Shown: positions 45,564 through 53,431 of the stretch, piece by piece | Layout of the letters: each line of letters begins with the position of its first letter | How positions within the stretch are numbered: position 1 is the first letter of the stretch | Assembly: GCF_003149085.1 (NCBI RefSeq) | Contig: NZ_QGDT01000001.1 | Location: 62,001 to 126,000 of the forward strand | DNA from: Dyadobacter jejuensis | GTDB lineage: Bacteria; Bacteroidota; Bacteroidia; Cytophagales; Spirosomataceae | Length of the DNA stretch: 64,000 nucleotides | Reading direction: 5' to 3' | The notes under the pieces: generated by a model | Databases searched by the model: none | The model's input: the letters and a program-made list of their open reading frames with translations, nothing else | Told to the model about the DNA's origin: nothing | Made by a program: the position numbers and the translations under genes

Positions 45564-46100
45564 ATGGTTACAATATTGGATAAAACCTTTGGACCTTTCC
45601 TATCCCAAGACGATATAGAGAGGCGCATCGGAGAAATGGCGGCACAAATTAACGAAGATTACCACGGTAAAACACCAATTTTTATTGTGGTATTGAACGG
45701 GGCCTTTTTGTTTGCCTCCGAATTGCTGAAACGGCTTGACTTATCCTGTGAAGTAAGCTTTGTGCGGTTGGCGTCTTATGAGCACTTAGCGTCTACGGGA
45801 ACGGTGCGCGAAATCATGGGGCTGCAGGAAGACATTAAAGATAGGGATGTGGTAGTCATTGAAGATATTGTGGACACGGGGCTTACCATGCATCAATTAC
45901 TGCAGCAACTGCAAAGCAAGCAGCCGTCCTCTCTCGTGGTCGCTACCCTGCTCCATAAGCCCGAAGCCTTGGTAGCCCCGGTAACGCTTCAGTATGCCGG
46001 CTTTGAGATAGAGAATAAATTTGTGGTAGGCTATGGACTCGATTATGATGGACTGGGGCGTAACCTGAATGCCATTTACGTGCTCCAGCAACCCTCCTGA
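45564..46100 (+). CDS. hpt: hypoxanthine phosphoribosyltransferase
   Basis: 178 residues. The PRPP-binding motif VVVIEDIVDTGLTM (about residues 93-107) and the N-terminal IVVLNGAFLFASELLKRL are as in purine phosphoribosyltransferases. The late hood region (NKFVVGYGLDYDGLGRNLNA) with the base-stacking aromatic is typical of hypoxanthine enzymes. It salvages hypoxanthine, and perhaps guanine, to the nucleotide in the cytoplasm. Read alone between the TPR gene (divergent) and the beta-CASP hydrolase. Confidence 0.92.
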   Translation: MVTILDKTFGPFLSQDDIERRIGEMAAQINEDYHGKTPIFIVVLNGAFLFASELLKRLDLSCEVSFVRLASYEHLASTGTVREIMGLQEDIKDRDVVVIEDIVDTGLTMHQLLQQLQSKQPSSLVVATLLHKPEALVAPVTLQYAGFEIENKFVVGYGLDYDGLGRNLNAIYVLQQPS

Positions 46101-46261
46101 TAAACCTATCAACCCTGCATGGGTCTTTTGGTGCTCCTGGTACATACACTGTGAAAGTCTGTGGTATTTTAGCTAGATTAAAATAGCCTATTCCGATTTT
46201 GCAATTTAGGTTTTAATTGGTAGATTGAAATATTTCAGCAACTCGATAGACCAAAATAACT

Positions 46262-47662
46262 ATGCGCATACAATTTTTTGGGGCCGCCAGAACGGTGACA
46301 GGAAGCAAACACTTGATAACCACTGAAAAGGGTACGAAAATCCTGCTCGACTGTGGTTTATTTCAGGGAATACAGACAGGCGACCTAAACCAAGAGTTTG
46401 GCTTTAAGCCCAGCACCGTCGACTATGTGGTGCTTTCCCATGCCCATATCGACCATTCGGGTCTCTTACCCCGGCTGGTACGCAAGGGTTTCGAAGGGCC
46501 CATATTTTGTACGGCAGCCACCGCCGACCTTTGTAAAATTATGCTGCTCGACAGTGCCCATATTCAGGAAGAAGACCTTGCTCGTATCAATAGGCGAAGG
46601 AAGCGACAGGGCCGCCCCTTACTCGAGGAGCTATATAACACAGAGGATGCCGAAAAGGCCTTGTCCTTGTTCCAGACCGTCGCCTATGGGCAGACCTTCT
46701 TTATGGGCGAAAACCAGGAAGTGTCGGCCAAGCTTACCGATGCCGCCCATCTGCTGGGGAGTGCTGCAGTACACCTGAGTATCCCCGACGATGGCACTTT
46801 TAAGAAACTGACTTTTACCGGCGACATAGGCCGCCCCGACGACCGCATCCTCCGGAAGCCCGACTCCTTCCCACAGGCCGATTATATCATCTGTGAGTCG
46901 ACCTACGGCGACCGCCTGCACGAAAAGGAAAAGGATATGCGCGCACATTTACTCCAGATTGTCCAAGAAACCTGCGTGAAACGCAAAGGGAAGCTCATCA
47001 TACCCGCCTTTGCCGTCGATAGGACCCAAGAGTTGATCTACGCCTTGGACCAGCTGTCGAGTGAGGGACTCTTGCCCCGGATACCCGTATATATAGACAG
47101 CCCCTTGGCGATACGAGCCACCAGGGTTATGAAGGACAACAGCCAATGTTTTAACCCGGAAATACTGGCCTATATAGAGAAAGATGGTGATGCCTTTGGC
47201 TTCCCCAATCTGCACTATGTATCGGATGTAAAGGACAGTATCGCCATAAACGATTCTATGGAGCCGTCTATCATCATATCGGCTTCGGGCATGGCAGAGG
47301 CCGGGCGTATTAAGCACCATATCCGCAATAATATTGGGCACCCCAACTGTACCATCTTGCTGGTGGGCTATGCAGGGAGTAATACCCTGGCCGGGGCGCT
47401 AAAACGAGGAGATACGGAGGTAAATATTTTTGGCGAGACTTACCAGGTACAGTGCCAGATAGCCGTTATGGATTCCTTTTCGGCCCATGGCGACTATCAG
47501 GAGATGATACAGTTCCTGGCTTGCCAGGATCCGGCGCGGGTCAAGAAGGTCTTTTTGGTGCACGGGGATTATGAAACCCAGATCGCCTTCAAATATCGCT
47601 TGCAGAAAGAAGGATTTCATGAGGTAGAAATTCCATTTCCTGGCCAAAGTATTGACTGTTAA
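46262..47662 (+). CDS. metallo-beta-lactamase/beta-CASP RNA-processing-type hydrolase
   Basis: 466 residues. The zinc motif SHAHIDHSGLLPRL (about residue 58), DAAHLLGSAAVHL, then FTGDIGRPDDRILRKP and the strand-His motif in IICESTYGDRLHEKE are classical. A beta-CASP region follows (IPAFAVDRTQELIYALDQLS) with IISASGMAEAGRIKHH and a final RMMBL domain (AHGDYQEMIQFL, VHGDYETQ). Homologues of this CPSF-like group act on RNA. A role in RNA turnover is inferred from family. All zinc ligands appear present. Confidence 0.9.
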   Translation: MRIQFFGAARTVTGSKHLITTEKGTKILLDCGLFQGIQTGDLNQEFGFKPSTVDYVVLSHAHIDHSGLLPRLVRKGFEGPIFCTAATADLCKIMLLDSAHIQEEDLARINRRRKRQGRPLLEELYNTEDAEKALSLFQTVAYGQTFFMGENQEVSAKLTDAAHLLGSAAVHLSIPDDGTFKKLTFTGDIGRPDDRILRKPDSFPQADYIICESTYGDRLHEKEKDMRAHLLQIVQETCVKRKGKLIIPAFAVDRTQELIYALDQLSSEGLLPRIPVYIDSPLAIRATRVMKDNSQCFNPEILAYIEKDGDAFGFPNLHYVSDVKDSIAINDSMEPSIIISASGMAEAGRIKHHIRNNIGHPNCTILLVGYAGSNTLAGALKRGDTEVNIFGETYQVQCQIAVMDSFSAHGDYQEMIQFLACQDPARVKKVFLVHGDYETQIAFKYRLQKEGFHEVEIPFPGQSIDC

Positions 47663-47667
47663 AGAAA

Positions 47668-47690
47668 GCCCGTCCAGGTAAGGGCGGGCC
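47668..47690 (+). terminator. imperfect GC-rich hairpin
   Basis: GCCCGTCC and GGGCGGGC form an imperfect stem 6 bp after the beta-CASP hydrolase stop. A weak terminator candidate because no T-run follows. Confidence 0.4.
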
Positions 47691-47812
47691 AAAATACCTC
47701 GTTCTTGAGTTTTATGGCGAGGCTTCGTTCTCGCCATGCCTATTTGTTGGTAAGTATTTCCGTACTGTTTATAAGTGGAAAGAACGGCCAGACATGGGTG
47801 GGTGGTCGCTAA

Positions 47813-48655
47813 TTAATCCACATAAATAGCCATAACGGGGATATCGAGGAAGTAAAGGAGCTCTTCCGACAAGCTATAGGAGAACAAGCGCTGATAATAA
47901 TTGCGCTTGTGGTTAACCAGGCACACGATGTCGATCTTGTTCTCTTTGCAGTAGCTGCTAAGCGATTTTTTGATATCGATGGTGTCGATGCTCGAGAACA
48001 CCACGTTGTCCAGATGTGCCGTGTGTAGCGAACTCTTAAAAGTTTCCATATGCGGCACAATGGATTCACTATGGGCCACGTCGAAATGTATCACATGAAG
48101 TCGGGAGCCAAACTCTTGAGTTTTGGCGATAACCTCTTGTAAGGGTTGAATTTCGTTTTCGTTATAGTCTACTATAAAGGCGAAATTGTCGAGCGTACCA
48201 TCGAAGGAGGCCCGTTCAGGAATGGCGAATAGGGGCTTGTTGATTTCTTCTAATATTTTGATGGTATGTGTTTCCATAAAAATATTGAATAGACTACTCT
48301 TATTGCCATGGGTCCCCATGATCACCAAGTCTATTTTCTCTTCCTTTTTGGCCACATAGGCCTTAAGGGTATCGACGAACTTACCTTCTTTGACTACATA
48401 TTTTACCTTAAGCTCTCCCACGGAACTTTCGGCGATGAGTTTTTCGAAAATAGGGAATTTATCCTTTTTCTTCCTGAAATTCTGAATGTCTACCTGGTCA
48501 TAAACAGCCTTCGTGTTTTCGTCTAAGGGCGAACTGGGCTCGTAGCAGTGGTATACGATCAGCTTGGCATTGGACTTCTGCGCATATTCCATGGCATAGG
48601 TAAATGCATTAAGAGACAGTTCTGTAAAATCAGTAGGGAATAGGATGCTTTGCAT
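47813..48655 (-). CDS. universal stress protein, two UspA domains
   Basis: 280 residues with two UspA-like halves. The first starts QSILFPTDFTELSLNAFTYA and has the nucleotide-loop motif IMGTHGNKSSLF (about residue 118). The second half, LDNFAFIVDYNENEIQPLQE to IVCLVNHKRNYYQRLFSYSL, keeps the fold but has lost the glycine-rich loop. Cytoplasmic stress proteins of this type are induced by starvation and stress and may bind ATP through the first half. It is followed on the minus strand by a PiT-like permease gene upstream at 48769. Confidence 0.85.
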   Translation of the reverse strand: MQSILFPTDFTELSLNAFTYAMEYAQKSNAKLIVYHCYEPSSPLDENTKAVYDQVDIQNFRKKKDKFPIFEKLIAESSVGELKVKYVVKEGKFVDTLKAYVAKKEEKIDLVIMGTHGNKSSLFNIFMETHTIKILEEINKPLFAIPERASFDGTLDNFAFIVDYNENEIQPLQEVIAKTQEFGSRLHVIHFDVAHSESIVPHMETFKSSLHTAHLDNVVFSSIDTIDIKKSLSSYCKENKIDIVCLVNHKRNYYQRLFSYSLSEELLYFLDIPVMAIYVD

Positions 48656-48768
48656 AGGGGAATGTTTTAATAATGTTCGGTGTGTGTCATACTGCCCATT
48701 TCTACCTGAATGAGCGCCATCTTAATATACTCAAATTACTTGACATAAAAAGCTTGCCAAAGGTAATG

Positions 48769-49728
48769 TTACATGGTCGCCACATACTTTACCAAAAACA
48801 CAAGGGCAATACTCACCACTAGCCCTATAAGCACTTTGATAAGATCCTTGCCAAGCCCGATAAACATGGCCTTGCGAGCCGAGTTTCTCCTCAGTACAAA
48901 GTTAAGTGCAATTTCTCTGCCGGCTAATATCCCAATGAAAACCCAGGTAGTACTCATAGGGACATTATTCATTTCCTTAAAAATAAATAGAATAATTCCA
49001 TAAGAGAAATCGATGAGCGTAGCGGCACGAATGTCTACCGTATTCGTTTTGGTACGAACGATACTCTGTATGGCTCCTCCTTTGGAGGCAATAATAAAGG
49101 CGAGCATGATTAAGATTACCGTTAGGGAAGCAAATAACTCCCAAGGCCCTAGGCTACGCGGTAAGTATACATAAATATTAGCAAAATCCTGAATCAACCA
49201 TTGAGACCATAAAAACCCTGTTGAGCACCATTGAAGGGTATTCCAAATTTGAGACTCCCTTTCGGTAATCGGGTTTTCTATGAATTTCTTTTCCAGCGAC
49301 TTAGATATGGCAAAATATAGGGCAATAGCCGCTCCAAACGCTACCGCATAGCCCATTACCGATTTGACGACCATATCGGTCAGATTCTTATTATTGAAAA
49401 AAGTAAGAATCATAAAAGAGGTACTCACTGGTATCCCTGTGCGGGTGAGGACCATTAGGATCAGCGGAGGCAGTATGTAGTACCAGTCGAAGGGATCGGG
49501 GAGTTTATATTTCTCAAGGCGGCCATAAGAGACGTCACCTGCACTGGTGCAATATCCGTAAAGCAGGGTGACCGTCAGAATACTCGCAGCGAAAAGCCAT
49601 AGTACCCACCATTTTTTTCTTTCATTACTACTTAGAAAGGTACCCAGGGTCTGTATTGTGTCGTTTCCTACTACCGAATATGCCGATAAGGTGAAACCCA
49701 AATACATAAATACGGTTGAAATATCCAT
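48769..49728 (-). CDS. PiT-like inorganic phosphate transporter family membrane protein
   Basis: About 319 residues with 9-10 hydrophobic segments. Two loops resemble the paired signature of PiT permeases: YSVVGNDTIQTLGTFL near the N-terminus and NNVPMSTTWVFIGILAGREI near the C-terminus, the latter like PVSTTH-type loops. A third similar loop is RTGIPVSTSFMILTFF. Sequence identity to typical PiT proteins appears low, so substrate is uncertain. I start at the ATG at 49728 (MDISTVFMYLGFTL) because the upstream 8 residues are unlike a membrane start. The universal stress gene follows downstream on the same strand. Confidence 0.6.
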   Translation of the reverse strand: MDISTVFMYLGFTLSAYSVVGNDTIQTLGTFLSSNERKKWWVLWLFAASILTVTLLYGYCTSAGDVSYGRLEKYKLPDPFDWYYILPPLILMVLTRTGIPVSTSFMILTFFNNKNLTDMVVKSVMGYAVAFGAAIALYFAISKSLEKKFIENPITERESQIWNTLQWCSTGFLWSQWLIQDFANIYVYLPRSLGPWELFASLTVILIMLAFIIASKGGAIQSIVRTKTNTVDIRAATLIDFSYGIILFIFKEMNNVPMSTTWVFIGILAGREIALNFVLRRNSARKAMFIGLGKDLIKVLIGLVVSIALVFLVKYVATM

Positions 49729-50141
49729 TTTATGTTTTAGTAATAATCGCACAAAGGAAAGCTTTTGAGCCCTATTAATTTTTATTGGTATGTTAAGGAA
49801 TTGTTAAGGAATGGGTAGCGCCGTTTCTGAAAAGTGGGGAGAGGGGAGAATAATGTTCTTTAGTACATGACAAAACCAACCGCTTAATAATCAGCAAATT
49901 GCATGATAAATAATTAGGCTAAAACATTGATGATCAGTAGGTATAGAAGAATAATCTCACTCATTTTTGTACATACGAAAAGCAATGTTTTGGATAAAAA
50001 TCAGAATTAAGTTCAATCCTAAATATCCATTTTAAAGGAAAAGTAAATTTAGCCCGAGTAAAACTGATTTCTCATTTCCTGATGGCTTTATGTAAGATAT
50101 TAACGGTTAGTTTTGAAAAATTACCGTGTATGAGTATTGTC
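49729..50141. other. gap between permease and HipT gene without a recognised gene
   Basis: 412 bp, AT-rich in the second half. No ORF, repeat or sure terminator is seen. Confidence 0.4.
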
Positions 50142-51119
50142 TCAATACCCCATCCTAAAAATCTGATCTCGTAGGTTTTTCAGATATAAATTCTTGCTAC
50201 TGTCTGATAACGCAGATTTTTCTACCATGGATATGATCTGATTTTCACTGGCCATAAACTTTTTGAGCATGTCAGTTGCCCTTTTTTCAACAAGCTGGAG
50301 TTTCTTTGCGAATGCCATGAAATCGCTGCGACCATGGTAACCATATATGCTGTAAAAATCGGAATTCATGCAGTCTTCGAATAATTCCAATGCGGTATCG
50401 GACTCATATGGCGTGTGAAGTTTGGTACACATCAGATCATAGGCGGGTGTAAGGCAGTATTCGCCTGTTTCCAGCAACATTAATGAAAAGTTCTTTAAGT
50501 GGGCATCTCCATTTGAGATAATATAGTTGAATGTGATTTGCTTAAAAAGTTCTTCTAATGCAGGGGGAGCGGCGGCTACATATTTTTTTATCAAAGTGCC
50601 TATTGCCTCGTAAGTCCCATCGTATTTATAATTTTGTCCATGAGAGTCACTACTTCGGGATAAGAGCTGCGCGAAATCTTCTTGCAAGTATTTGGTTTCA
50701 TTGGTTTTTAAATCAAACCTTCGAGTGATATAGGCAGGTTGCCCATCCTCAAAATACAACAGGGCGTTTGGGGCAGTACGTATTTTGAAAATTTGCTCGG
50801 CAATTTGCATGGTCAAATGCTCATTTTCTGGAGCGTCGTCTATGGCTTGTATTTGTCGGGCAGGTGGTATCGGTTTTAGTATGTATTGTCCATTTTTTTG
50901 ACTGAGCACCAAGTTATTTGTCTCTAATCGAAGTGAGTATTTTAATTGGACACCTGAAATGGAAAGCCGTTTGGTATGTTGCTGGTATGTCTCAAAATTG
51001 TCTTCTTTGGGCGCTTTGAAACGGAGTATTGAGGAGACTTTTGCTCCGTCAAATAGTTTTATCCGGCATTTACGACAAAAATGTTCCTTGGTTTCAGAGT
51101 AACAACTTGAACATAGCAT
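50142..51119 (-). CDS. HipT-type serine/threonine kinase toxin (HipA C-terminal domain)
   Basis: 325 residues. A small Cys motif at the start (CSSCYSETKEHFCRKC) precedes the Gly-rich loop SISGVQLKYSL (about residue 52). The catalytic loop ISNGDAHLKNFSL carries the catalytic Asp at D205, and the metal-binding motif is PAYDLMCT. This is the kinase part of HipA without its N-terminal subdomain, which is encoded by the neighbouring gene. The split arrangement matches HipT of HipBST systems, kinases whose target has been reported as a tRNA synthetase; the target here is unknown. Overlap and spacing in the operon are tight: 2 bp after hipS. Confidence 0.85.
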   Translation of the reverse strand: MLCSSCYSETKEHFCRKCRIKLFDGAKVSSILRFKAPKEDNFETYQQHTKRLSISGVQLKYSLRLETNNLVLSQKNGQYILKPIPPARQIQAIDDAPENEHLTMQIAEQIFKIRTAPNALLYFEDGQPAYITRRFDLKTNETKYLQEDFAQLLSRSSDSHGQNYKYDGTYEAIGTLIKKYVAAAPPALEELFKQITFNYIISNGDAHLKNFSLMLLETGEYCLTPAYDLMCTKLHTPYESDTALELFEDCMNSDFYSIYGYHGRSDFMAFAKKLQLVEKRATDMLKKFMASENQIISMVEKSALSDSSKNLYLKNLRDQIFRMGY

Positions 51120-51121
51120 GA

Positions 51122-51439
51122 TTATTCTGGTTTAACGGTGATGGCGCCTATGGTATCGAGTCCGGCAGTTAATAACAACCTTTTGAAATGATCTTTTTCA
51201 TCTATTCGCAGCAGGCTACATTGAATATCTTTATTTACACCTTCTGAAAGTAAACCAAAGAAAAATGCAAATAAGGTAGGAGAATGGTGAATCTGCTGTT
51301 TTTTTGGTAACGACAAGCTGATTGACGGCTTGGATTTATCTTCGAAATAGCTGGATTCATATTCGAAAATATATTTCCCGCTATCGGTCCTTGTGAGGTA
51401 TCCAGCTAATTCTTTGTTATTGTATACGAGACCTCTCAT
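51122..51439 (-). CDS. HipS-type protein (HipA N-terminal subdomain)
   Basis: 105 residues matching the N-terminal subdomain of HipA: GLVYNNKELAGYLTRTDSGK, YFEDKSKPSISLSLPKKQ and FFFGLLSEGVNKDIQCSLL. In the single-chain HipA this domain precedes the kinase. In HipBST systems the separate protein (HipS) acts as the antitoxin. Its start ATG overlaps the hipB stop codon (4 bp, ATGA), so translation is coupled. Confidence 0.83.
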   Translation of the reverse strand: MRGLVYNNKELAGYLTRTDSGKYIFEYESSYFEDKSKPSISLSLPKKQQIHHSPTLFAFFFGLLSEGVNKDIQCSLLRIDEKDHFKRLLLTAGLDTIGAITVKPE

Positions 51440-51648
51440 TCAGGGATGGATTTAATTTTTAGCTGAATGGTAAGGCCAAGTACGGTCAATAATTTTTGTA
51501 GCGTTTCCAAGGACGGATTCCCTTTTCCACTTTCAATCATATAAATCGTCTTGGCAGTGATGCCGGCCATAGCCGCAACATCCTCTTGGTTTAAGGCCAA
51601 AAGCTGTCTGCGGGTAGTGATATAATGGGCAATTTCCTCCTTATTCAT
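51436..51648 (-). CDS. HipB-type Xre/HTH repressor
   Basis: 70 residues, one HTH domain: ALNQEDVAAMAGITAKTIYM then IESGKGNPSLETLQKLLTVL. In Hip systems this is the DNA-binding repressor. The ATG at 51648 is preferred over the in-frame upstream GTG at 51684, because a presumed operator (51655-51666) and a TATATTTG box lie between them. First gene of the operon. Confidence 0.87.
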   Translation of the reverse strand: MNKEEIAHYITTRRQLLALNQEDVAAMAGITAKTIYMIESGKGNPSLETLQKLLTVLGLTIQLKIKSIPE

Positions 51649-51654
51649 CGGATA

Positions 51655-51797
51655 TATAATACTGATTATGTCCAAATATACCAAATTGAGGTATAAAATC
51701 GAGGGTAATCCGTATTATAATACTGATTGCCCTTGTTTCCATAGATTTTACTCCTTCTTTAAGTAATTGAAACGGATTTCGGAATTATAATACTGAT
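51655..51797 (-). promoter_or_regulatory. HipB operator array and promoter
   Basis: The 12-mer TATAATACTGAT occurs exactly three times, at 51655-51666, 51716-51727 and 51786-51797 (spacings 61 and 70 bp). Copy 2 lies in the perfect 12-bp palindrome GTATTATAATAC (51712-51723); copy 3 has one mismatch to that palindrome. A TATATTTG -7 box on the minus strand (51680-51673) would put the transcript start at copy 1. Confidence 0.75.
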
Positions 51798-51841
51798 CAG
51801 GTCTGATGTTTTTGGTTCTTTAAGGTATATTTGCAATTAGA

Positions 51842-52256
51842 ATACCCTATTAACCCACCCCCAGCCGCACTGCAGGACCACGAGAGCGGATTTTATTTCC
51901 ATGCACACAGCAATAGTTTATTCTTTTCAGCCCACGACCCGCCAAAATACCATTCCAGCCGCTTGAATCGGACGTAACCGTATATTTCTGGCGCAATAAA
52001 ACATTGCTTTTCCTAACGCTCTAAAAATCCGCCAACCCATGACGCTGCTACCTGGGTAACCCACCCAAGGGGAATTTTAGGAATGGAGGAGGTGCTTCTT
52101 TAGTTCATTTATTAAGAATTACTGTCGTCCGTATAAATTGAGGACTTGAAGCATTGTCCTGGGAATAATTATACTTGCAAGAAAAGTGGGAGGCCATGCA
52201 TCGTGGAACATGTTTGACCCTCCTCCTGAAAATAATAATTTTCTAGGTGCAAAAAT
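51842..52256. other. gap without a recognised gene
   Basis: About 415 bp upstream of the IS remnant. No supported ORF, RNA gene or repeat. It may include decayed IS sequence. Confidence 0.35.
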
Positions 52257-52990
52257 TTGAAAAGTAATTTAAGTGGACAGCCAATCATTAGCCAGTTGTT
52301 CCATTTTATACCCTCAGAGGTGATCGATAATGGTATAAAAAAAGTATAACTCGGCTTATTACAGCCAAATCTTTTAAGACCAAAAGCCACTTCTTATGCA
52401 TGCTTTTCGAGGTGTTAACAAAGTGCAGTACCTTGCGGGAAATAGGTAAAAACATTGTGTTTTGGGCAGCAAGCTCGCTTATTGCGGTTTGACTACACTG
52501 CCGAAGCGCAGTACTTTTTCAGATGCGACTTCAATGCGAGATCATTCTGCTTTTGGTGCCATTTATTTCGGACTATGCGATTAATATCGGGAATATTGAT
52601 CGGGCAGCTACTTAAAAATGGACATAAACGGTAAGGTAAACCCTGATAAGGTTGAAATTTTGACTCACCTACGATTACCCTATTTAAAGAAATATTAAAA
52701 GGCTGGAAGAAAACCGTTGGATGGTAAAAGAAAAAGGGGAGATTAAAGGACATACCCAAGCGAAATGACCCCTCATTTTATACATTTTTCATCGGCGGCA
52801 AGCAACGGCAAGGACTTTTTGAAGGTGGTGGAGCTGCCAGAAGGGTCAATAGGTGTCTTTGACTAAGGGTTTCACAATTTTAGCAAATCAAAGAAGCAGA
52901 AGACTTTGTCAATAGGATTAAAATTGCGGCTAAGAATCTTTGTTCATATATTAGCTTTGTTAAATTTCTTCTTTTGATAGTTTGGAGTCT
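52257..52990 (+). pseudogene. IS4-family transposase remnant
   Basis: A transposase reading can be rebuilt across frames on the plus strand. N-terminal SGQPIISQLFHFIPSEVIDN (about 52272) comes first, then KSFKTKSHFLCMLFEVLTKC and STLREIGKNI. Next are PKRSTFSDATSMRDHSAFGA and the catalytic DSPTITLFKEILKG (Asp codon at 52662). After a frame change follow GKDFLKVVELPEGSIGVFD, a stop, and GFHNFSK. It needs several frameshifts and has at least three in-frame stops, so it is dead. Order and motifs match IS4-type DDE transposases. Terminal repeats were not found. Confidence 0.8.
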
Positions 52991-53039
52991 ATTGACTTTC
53001 CCTTCTAGGGCTTCTATGAGTTAGCCGATCCTCTAAAGC

Positions 53040-53078
53040 AGAAAAGAGCCTTTGGTAGAATTCCAAAGGCTCTTTTCT
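53040..53078 (-). terminator. terminator downstream of the small lipoprotein gene
   Basis: A 16-bp perfect stem (AGAAAAGAGCCTTTGG with its complement at 53063-53078) with a 7-nt loop and A/T-rich flanks. It lies 25 bp after the lipoprotein stop on the minus strand. Confidence 0.85.
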
Positions 53079-53103
53079 AAATATTGTAGGTATGAAGTCA
53101 AAC

Positions 53104-53355
53104 TTACTGCTTGGCTACAGCGCTGGTAGCACCTCCGTAAAGTTTTTCCCTAATGGCATTCACCCGGCTATCGAGTTCTGGTTGGGCATCGTATTTATTA
53201 GCCATCTGACGTGGCAGGCTATCGGGGCTTACACCGTAGACATACTCATTGCCTGCGTTTAAATCTTTAGACACTTTCTTGTTGTATTTCTGATAATCAC
53301 AAGAGGACAATAAGGCCATGCCTGCAACAAATGCGAATGCTTTATATACTTTCAT
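53104..53355 (-). CDS. small lipoprotein
   Basis: 83 residues from the ATG at 53355: MKVYKAFAFVAGMALLSSC is a lipoprotein signal with lipobox LSSC, placing the lipid on Cys19. The mature part (DYQKYNKKVSKDLNAGNEYV) is charged and has no recognised domain. The longer reading from 53403 lacks a signal-like start. A perfect terminator follows. Role unknown. Confidence 0.75.
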   Translation of the reverse strand: MKVYKAFAFVAGMALLSSCDYQKYNKKVSKDLNAGNEYVYGVSPDSLPRQMANKYDAQPELDSRVNAIREKLYGGATSAVAKQ

Positions 53356-53431
53356 TTCTTTGTTTGTTCTAGGTAACGGTTGCAAAAATAGTGGCCATTT
53401 CATTAACCACCAAATGCTTTACTTTGAAATA

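Noticed and set aside
52169..52759. Two minus-strand ORFs (73 and 88 codons) in the gap after the Hip operon
   Set aside because: They are antisense to a transposase that can be rebuilt on the plus strand.
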